Shown piece after piece: positions 58,323-64,000 of a stretch of 64,000 bases of DNA. The stretch is from the NCBI GenBank assembly GCA_021234155.1, contig JAJEKV010000236.1, positions 1 through 64,000 on the forward strand. Reading direction: 5' to 3'. Position 1 is the first letter of the stretch; each line of letters opens with the position of its first letter. Source of the stretch: Isoetes taiwanensis. Its lineage: Eukaryota > Streptophyta > Lycopodiopsida > Isoetales > Isoetaceae. A program made the position numbers and the translations under genes. The notes beneath the pieces are model-generated. The model had not been told where the DNA came from, did not search any database, and saw nothing but the letters and a program-made list of their open reading frames with translations.

Positions 58323-58699
58323 GGGCACAAAAAAAGGTCTACGCCTTTAAATTGTGTAACCTTGGGTGGAAGGATCCGAAGGGATGAAGGAGGCCGGAAC
58401 CCTAACATCCGTGGAGCTTGGTATGGAGATTTCAGTCGGGGAAAACTGTTCAATACGGGAGCTTCACATCTCTTGTCTTTGAAGACTCTACAACACCGGC
58501 AGATGGGGAATGTTGTGGTTCATACACAAAAAGTCCACCAAAACATAGATGGGGATGATGACACCACACGGGAGGAGTCGATGACTAAGGAGACTAAGAT
58601 ATGGTCGACTCCCAAACCTCGATCCGGATGATCGATCGGGATTTCTCGGAGAGGGGCACGTAAAATGGAGCCGCCTAGCTCAAGATATCCGTTGGGAAT

Positions 58700-59087
58700 A
58701 TCACACAAGTCACGGACATTAGACTACTGAAAGGTTTGCACGGAGATGCCGCCTTGTTCAACCATTGGGAATTTAATCCAAAGACACACATGCCGGAGAT
58801 TAACCGATGGTGCGACATCCCGCTGCGCATCCAATGCCCGGATGTCATACCTTTAGCGCATCGACAGTGAGTTGTTCACCGAAGTCCGAGGGAAGATCTC
58901 AAGGAAAAGACGTCCGGTTCGGGTTGTAGACGGTCAGCATTCGGTTAGGGCGGCTCAAGTATTGCGGACGGAGAAGGAGGTGCCGCAGCGATCAAGGATA
59001 GATATGCTGTTGCAGAGTGCAGAGTTCTTTACGGGAGACGCCAAAGAATCGAATCGCCAAAGATTAGCCACCGCCGTAACACAATAG
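58700..59087 (+). pseudogene. ParB-like 'VVDGQHSVRAA' segment, frameshifted
   Basis: Coding pieces in two frames read ...NRWCDIPLRIQCPDVIPLAHRQ, then ELFTEVRGKISRKRRPVRVV and DGQHSVRAAQVLRTEKE. The 'RPVRVVDGQHSVRAA' phrase, preceded by a 'DVIPLA' segment, resembles the N-terminal ParB/sulfiredoxin-type fold (RPIxVVDGxHRxxAA). The similarity is short and the link is tentative. The frame is open to a TAG at 59085-59087; a likely intron with palindromes follows. Confidence 0.35.
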
Positions 59088-59130
59088 CGGCCGGTGCCGC
59101 CACGTAAGGTAAATAACTCTCGGTCTTTCC

Positions 59131-59441
59131 ATTCTCGACTCGAAGTCGAGCCCCTCGCCATCCTAACATTTGCCGATTATCATCGGGTTTCTCGACTCGC
59201 GAATGAAAGCCCGAAAAAATACGTAAAATCAAAGGATGTGGAGCTTTTGGACTCGCGAAATGGAGAAACCCCGCTGATAATCGCAAATGTTAGATGGTAG
59301 GCTTTCTGCGACTCGAGCCCAGAAAGCCAGGTAATGCGTAAAAATCAAAGGATGCAGAGCTTTCTCGACTACGAAGTCGAAACCCGCAGAAGTAAAAGAA
59401 AATTAGACATTCAGGGACTTTCGACTCGCGAAGTCGAGAAA
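59131..59441. repeat. Cluster of TTCTCGACT palindromes in a probable intron
   Basis: Copies at 59131-59150, 59361-59380 and 59419-59441, with degenerate copies near 59193, 59253 and 59308. The stretch between coding parts (about 59109-59481) starts with 'gtaaat' and ends with 'tgtttgtag', fitting an intron. Within it, 'ccatcctaacatttgccgat' (59159-59178) pairs with the sequence at about 59275-59297, making a larger foldback. Confidence 0.7.
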
Positions 59442-59481
59442 CCCCGAGCTACATTTTAATCGCTTATTCCCGGTGTTTGTA

Positions 59482-61110
59482 GATACTTTCATGCTCGACA
59501 TTGGTACATTGTCCGAATGCTTTAGCCCCTTATCCCGACCCGATCATACACGCTTAGGGCAACAATTGGAAAGCATTGGGTTGTCCTCGGCCCTAAAGGA
59601 AACAGTGGCTCCCCTGATAAGTGGAAGACCTTTGAGAAACTATGCAGATATGTTCTGCTGGAGGGACAGGAAGATGACGAGGGAGAGGAAGAAGAGGAGA
59701 AGAAGAAGAGAACACCAAGGAAAGGCAGGGAGTCTCTCTCAGACCAATACGACCTCATTCTTAGTAATCGAGGGCCCCGGGAGAAATGGACTGAAATATG
59801 GGCTCAATGGACAAGAGGCAAGTCAAGGACAAAGAATGGAGAATTTCCAAGCAGCCCGACCCCAAGTTGTTTGACAAGGTTCATGAAGAGGATACGAGGG
59901 CCTCACGGACAAAGAAACGCTTTGACCTACAAGGCAAAATCTTGAGGGAACAATCCCGCCGAGGAAGACCAGGAGTTCTAAATTGCGGGACGCAAAAGGA
60001 TTATGCCACGCCCCTAAAAGCGGCGTATGCGTTAGAAGAAGGCATCCGCGAGTTACGCAACGTTGCATCTAATGAATACCATGAATTTGATTATTACAAG
60101 GAAAAGGCTGCCCTTGATGAGGAAGACATGAAGGAATTGAACCGTCTATGTCAACCCTACATCAACACCAAGCTGAAGCGTAGCGTTAAAACCCTTCCTT
60201 TTCCCCGAGGCGTGCTATGGCAATTACGAAAAGGAAGCTTGATTCGGGTGGTCCCATTTAAGGCGTGACGATAGCTCCCCATTTACGGTTACTTTGGGAC
60301 ACAAGGGATTTGGTGGTCCGGCGGCACCGGACCCGTGGCACTATTTGCCATCAATATGATCAAGACCCCACCCTTTTTTATGACAAAGTCGACATAGAGC
60401 AGTGGTACAAGGCGATGTGCCGACATGACCGACCGGATACTTTTCGGTTTCCTTGTCTTTTTGCAATGCCGGGCAATCAAACAACCGCCGTCTCCCAATG
60501 GGCAGCTGATATTAACTTCACCAACAAGATCATGCACTCCATATACGAACTTGATCATGAGTGCAGACTTGGCTTGCCGAAGGCACCAAGCTTTGCCAAC
60601 ATAGTTTTGGTTTTGATTTCAAGATCGGCGGTCGACCTGGATAAGTGGTGGTCTAGCGAGCATCATTATCTCGACAAGTTCATGATCTCTCAAGAGCAGA
60701 TGGAACCTCGGAGGGGGGCAGGTTTATGGAGGATGTTCCATCGATGGACAAGGTCGGCAAGGATGGTGCGACCGGTCCTATACATAGAATTCCTATCCGC
60801 CAAGAGTTATCAAGTACTTCATAACCGGCTTGGTCGAGGAAGATCAAATTGTATGCGAGTGGTACATGAATGGCCTGTTCTCTCAGGGGGCTATGCTGTT
60901 TGGAATGAAACCTATATCCGTGGTTGGAAATAAGGACATGGTTGAAACCATTCAGTCATACTTGGATCTGCTTCATGAGCATTTCAAGGGAGGAAGACAA
61001 ATGGAAGCAGTAAAGACGGCGAGGACGAGGGAGACAAACTGACGGAGACGAGGATGTCGAAGGATTGGACCGAATGCTTTGAAAACATTATTGAAAGCCC
61101 TGAGATTGAG
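59482..61110 (+). pseudogene. Middle coding part of the HAD-phosphatase gene, unknown domain, frameshifted
   Basis: A run of acidic then basic low-complexity sequence (EGQEDDEGEEEEEKKKRTPR, about 59655-59725) is followed by EYHEFDYYKEKAALDEEDMK (60075-60135), MRLCQPYI-like sequence, KTLPFPRGVLWQLRKGSLIR (60190-60245) and, after a shift, the frame 60265-60780 (YDKVDIEQWYKAMCRHD, SQWAADINFTNKIMHSIYEL). A last piece (60790-61042) reads VEEDQIVCEWYMNGLFSQGA. All are plus strand and in order, and they end at a clean donor at 61111. I recognise no family. At least two frameshifts are needed to join the pieces, so the gene is broken as read. Confidence 0.45.
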
Positions 61111-61230
61111 GTGAGTTTATTTTGCTAACGGTGTTTCTCGACTCATGAGTCGAAAAACTCATTTCCTTTCAATACTTTTTTGTCATTCTCGACTGGCGAG
61201 TCGAGAATACTCGTTTTCCTTTCTCGACAG
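61111..61230 (+). other. 120-base intron carrying two palindromes
   Basis: Starts gtgagtttat and ends ttctcgacag. It contains complete palindromes at 61134-61156 and 61186-61208. The acceptor itself (tttctcgacag) is a half copy of the palindrome. The coding frame reads ESPEIE before and VVIISVEFELNS after. Confidence 0.65.
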
Positions 61231-62086
61231 GTTGTCATCATTTCAGTGGAATTCGAGCTCAACTCCAAATCATTGTCAATGGATTCCAATCGGTTCACGT
61301 CGCTGCAGGAGAATGCGAATGAAAATCCAGAGCAAGACACGCTCCACGGCCGGAAAAGAACCTGAAAAGTTAATGATCCCAAGCATTTGGATCCCGATGA
61401 ACCGGAAATATGGTCGAGCCAAACTCAATCGGGATCCAATTTGGTCCCACCAAGCTTGTAATATTTGACGTCAATGGAGTATTAGCTGCAGATACCACGA
61501 CAAAGACGCCCCCGAGATTAACACCTCGCGGATCGGTGAAAAACAGAGCATAAAATAGTGTATCCGAGGGCCGTGAGCTAAGGAAATTATTGAATGGTGC
61601 AGCGCACGGATTCAAGTGGCTATATGGTCTTGTATGGCAAAGAAAAATATTGTCAATGTTCTTGGTGTTCTCGGCATTTCAGTTTTGAAGTTCAAGTTCG
61701 TTTGGGGAAACGAAAGGGTCGAGCATGTGAAGGATCTCGATCCAGCCATCACAAAGGGGAAGCCTATAATGGTGAAAAGGTCGGGCGGTGTTTATGAGCA
61801 ATTCAGGACTTTGGCAAACACAACACGCTGATCATAGGCGACTCCCTACAAGTGCTATCATAACGCAGCGAAAAATACAATCATTGCTAAGCCATATCGA
61901 CCTGAAGAATATGAGACAGATAGGTGGTTGTCCTTCGGACTCTGTCCTGTCTTGGCGGAATCCCTCTTTGCCATTCTTGTCGCCGATGTGCTTACGAACT
62001 ATCCGAGCCTCACGGAACCCGATCCAGAGAGCAAGCCGATCATGAAAGCTATGGACGACAAATACTTTGGTGAACAAGAAGAGTGA
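61231..62086 (+). pseudogene. FCP1/NIF-like HAD phosphatase domain, two frameshifts
   Basis: After a linker (FELNSKSLSMDSNRF), the HAD fold begins at 61459: VIFDVNGVLAADTTTKTPPR is motif I. The catalytic first Asp is present; the usual second Asp of DxDxT is replaced by Asn-Gly, as in many plant FCP1-like proteins. After a frameshift the next part reads EIIEWCSARIQVAIWSCMAK (61583-61640), then VWGNERVEHVKDLDPAITKG, KPIMVKR and VYEQF. After a second shift, LIIGDS (motif IV) and YKCYHNAAKNTIIAKPYRPE lead to the stop at 62084-62086 (KYFGEQEE). Family members dephosphorylate proteins such as the RNA polymerase II tail. As read, two shifts and an in-frame stop near 61551 make it inactive. Confidence 0.7.
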
Positions 62087-62189
62087 CCCCTGCTTTCAGA
62101 TAGTCAAATTGTGTGAATATTGTAATCGAACTTGAACACATGTATTGACCATTTTGTAATGAATATACTTGTATATTGAGTTTTTCGAT

Positions 62190-62440
62190 GCCTTTCTCGA
62201 CTCACGAAGTCGAGAAAGGCATGCTTGTCGTGTTGATGATATGCTTGTACAATCTATTATGATAATGCTTGTACATTGGGTTTTCACAGGACTTTCGACT
62301 CATGAGTCGAGAAAGGCATGCTAGTTGTCTCGTTGACAAAAGCATTTGTATGCTTCCGTGTGTGATTGGATGCAACCATATTCTAATGAGAATGGTTGTA
62401 CTTTTGACTTTATGGGCCTTTCGACTCATGAGTCGAGAAA
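62190..62440. repeat. Three TTCTCGACT palindromes downstream of the HAD-phosphatase gene
   Basis: Copies at 62190-62221, 62291-62315 and 62417-62440. The first two are extended by matching 'gcctttctcgac...gtcgagaaaggc' arms and followed by 'atgct'. They are spaced about 100-125 bases apart and separated by related sequence ('tgtacattgggttt', 'ttgtacttttgac'), so they look like degenerate tandem units. Confidence 0.8.
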
Positions 62441-62539
62441 AGACACTACTTTGGACGCCATTGGATGCGGTTGTATGGAATGAATGTTCTCCGTTGTAAT
62501 TTGATTTCAACGCGTTCTTTTGACTAATGACACCGTAAT

Positions 62540-63000
62540 TGTTAATCATACTCTCCCTTGCTCCGTGGTTCGTGCACACATCCGACACCGCCACCGCATC
62601 CCTTTCAGGCATCACGAGACCGCCTCCAGCGGCACGGATCCCGCTCAAGGCGGAAGAAATACCGCTCGCACAAGATCCAGGTCACGCTTACACTCTTGCC
62701 CGCCTTTGGGACAAGGTTGCTCATGAATTCGTGAGGTTGCTCGCTACACCACGGGAATAAAGAACGGCGAAGAACAAAGAGAAAGTCCAGAAGCTCAAGG
62801 CATATTGCAAGCATTGCATAACATCCACGGAGGTTGGGGAAGGAGCATATTCGATGAAAGGCTGCGGGGAGGCGAAAGTGGAGAAGTCGGGTGGACAGTG
62901 TCGGGTAGGTAGCTCGAGAGGCACCTCCACGTGAGGCATTCCACACTCTTCAAAGTTGCCCCAAGGCTTACAGGCGGCATGAAGAAGCGCCACAAGTTAA
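62540..63000 (+). other. Possible zinc-finger (BED-like) coding remnant
   Basis: The frame reads LARLWDKVAHEFVRLLATPR, then after a stop KVQKLKAYCKHCITSTEVGE and VEKSGGQCRVG. A CxxC pair after a basic stretch is reminiscent of BED fingers of hAT transposases, but the evidence is thin. The opposite strand is also open in places. Confidence 0.25.
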
Positions 63001-63321
63001 TCCCCTAAGGTGGACCACCTACCAAGATGATGTGATCAGAGTGACAAGAAGACCGCCATGGTCTCAAGGTCCGATGTAAAATACATTGTATCTGTTCAAT
63101 TTATTAATAAAAAATTCTTTTTCAACTACATCTTTGGTTTCAAACTTTAATGAATTTCCTTTGTTTGCTTGCATTGTTTTTGTTCTCGATTTCATGAACC
63201 AGGGGAAAAGCTAAAGACACAGCTGATTGAGTTTTATTCAAAAATCGAATTAAGGATAGTTTTCGCCTGGGGTGCTACTTTTTATGTAAATTAAGGGTTC
63301 AAAAAAATGGGAATGGAATGA

Positions 63322-63343
63322 GTCCCACTTTAATTAAATACGA
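63322..63343 (-). repeat. 22-bp inverted repeat, right partner
   Basis: Exact inverted match to 51327-51348. In both places the bases can be read as KSYLIKVG, so shared coding sequence is an alternative to a terminal inverted repeat. Confidence 0.6.
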
Positions 63344-63507
63344 TTTGTGTGTTCCGTATGCATTTACGGAAGCATCAGAAAAATCCTTGCTAAGGAAATC
63401 TTTGTTTTTGCTCGCTTGGTTCTTTGCTTTCAAGACCTCCGCCTCCTCATCTCTGCGTCGATTGGGAATGCTTGGGTTGCTCATCTCTTGGGGCCAGGCC
63501 ATGGCTC

Positions 63508-63762
63508 CTAACGAATCTTCTGCGGCTTTTGGGTTCCCACTATTACCTTGATTGCCGGGACTGCTGCCGCCATCTCATCATCTCCTATGCTCCATAACCT
63601 TGCACCGTAAAAATAACCTATAATTTTTGGCATATTGTGCGGATCCAAGGCTTGTAATGTCGCAAATACAAGATGTGTAGCCTCCGAGGCATCCATCGCT
63701 ACAGCGGCATACATAGGTTCTCGCTTTAAAAAACCATGAAAATCATGAAAATCGTGCTTCAT
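63508..63762 (-). pseudogene. Fragment like the N-terminus of plant CCCH/RRM proteins
   Basis: The minus-strand frame contains MDASEATHLVFATLQALDPH, then NMPKIIGYFYGARLWSIGDD and EMAAAVPAI. It follows the pattern MDxxEATxxVFxxIQxLDPxNxxKIxGxxL...EM seen at the N-terminus of plant CCCH-type zinc-finger proteins with an RRM (AtC3H46-like). No zinc finger or RRM follows before the frame ends at 63508. It may be a captured first exon or a pseudogene. The recognition is from memory of the family pattern. Confidence 0.4.
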
Positions 63763-64000
63763 GATCTCGAGCAGGGCTCACGGGCTTCAATGGGAAGCTC
63801 TGCCGCTTTCGCTCCAAGTCATGAATGGGAAGCTCCAAATGCTCTGCTCTGCCGGCTATGGCGAATGAATGGCTATGGCGGTAGCTCGAATGAATTGCTA
63901 TGGCGGCGCTGTAAGCGGCGCCACCAGACACCCATAAACTAAAATTACCTAAAGTGAACAAATAGCGAATATTCCAGGAATTTCCCCCAAATGGTGGTTT

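Noticed and set aside
59798-60268. A stand-alone 156-residue gene
   Set aside because: Its N-terminal part overlaps another frame that continues the upstream acidic linker. It is better read as one segment of the longer, frameshifted HAD-phosphatase gene.

Overview
The window is nuclear DNA of a land plant. It holds spliced genes, plant-type protein kinases, and a dense nest of plant transposons: Ty3/gypsy LTR elements, LINEs, Helitrons, a CACTA-like element, a MITE and large TIR elements. The style of the kinases and of the transposase-like proteins makes me lean toward a seedless plant (bryophyte, lycophyte or fern). That is an inference, not something the sequence proves. No bacterial or organellar features were seen.

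Layout. (1) Bases 1-7480 and 45091-50140 are inverted copies (arms) of one kinase locus. Each arm carries a full gene plus a 3'-partial copy. Only the right-arm gene (minus strand, 49789-47441) is nearly intact: a helical N-terminus, a kinase domain and a spliced C-terminal domain, with one frameshift. (2) A Helitron (3393-5356) lies in the left arm; the right arm keeps the empty site, which fixes the Helitron ends to the base. A sister Helitron (39627-41496) sits in the tail of a LINE. Both are filled with about 1.6 kb of almost pure purine sequence. (3) 7481-9283 is a CACTA-like non-autonomous element. 9284-12541 holds degenerate repeats, a tRNA-like sequence, a tandem array and a 1.1-kb duplication. 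(4) 12545-29039 is the 3' part of a Ty3/gypsy element: pol, an extra coiled-coil ORF with a MITE inside, and a 3' LTR split by a 7.66-kb TIR transposon (21223-28884). (5) 29040-39600 is gene-poor, with a LINE reverse transcriptase relic, a broken kinase fragment and one possible captured exon. (6) 42158-45085 is a second Ty3/gypsy element with 5' LTR and gag, cut where it meets the right arm. (7) 51.3-63.4 kb is bracketed by a perfect 22-bp inverted repeat. It contains a decayed transposase-like gene on the minus strand. It also contains a spliced plus-strand coding region that ends in an FCP1/NIF-like HAD phosphatase domain. At least 12 copies of a short TTCTCGACT palindrome, and several copies of a longer foldback sequence, sit in its introns and flanks. 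The right edge holds a fragment resembling the N-terminus of plant CCCH/RRM proteins.

Reading cautions. Almost every transposon ORF is broken by small indels. Comparison of duplicates shows several of these at CTG/CAG sites. This pattern may be decay, or a systematic sequencing error at methylated CHG sites. The only gene I would call potentially functional is the right-arm kinase. The HAD-phosphatase gene is the most interesting unexplained coding unit.
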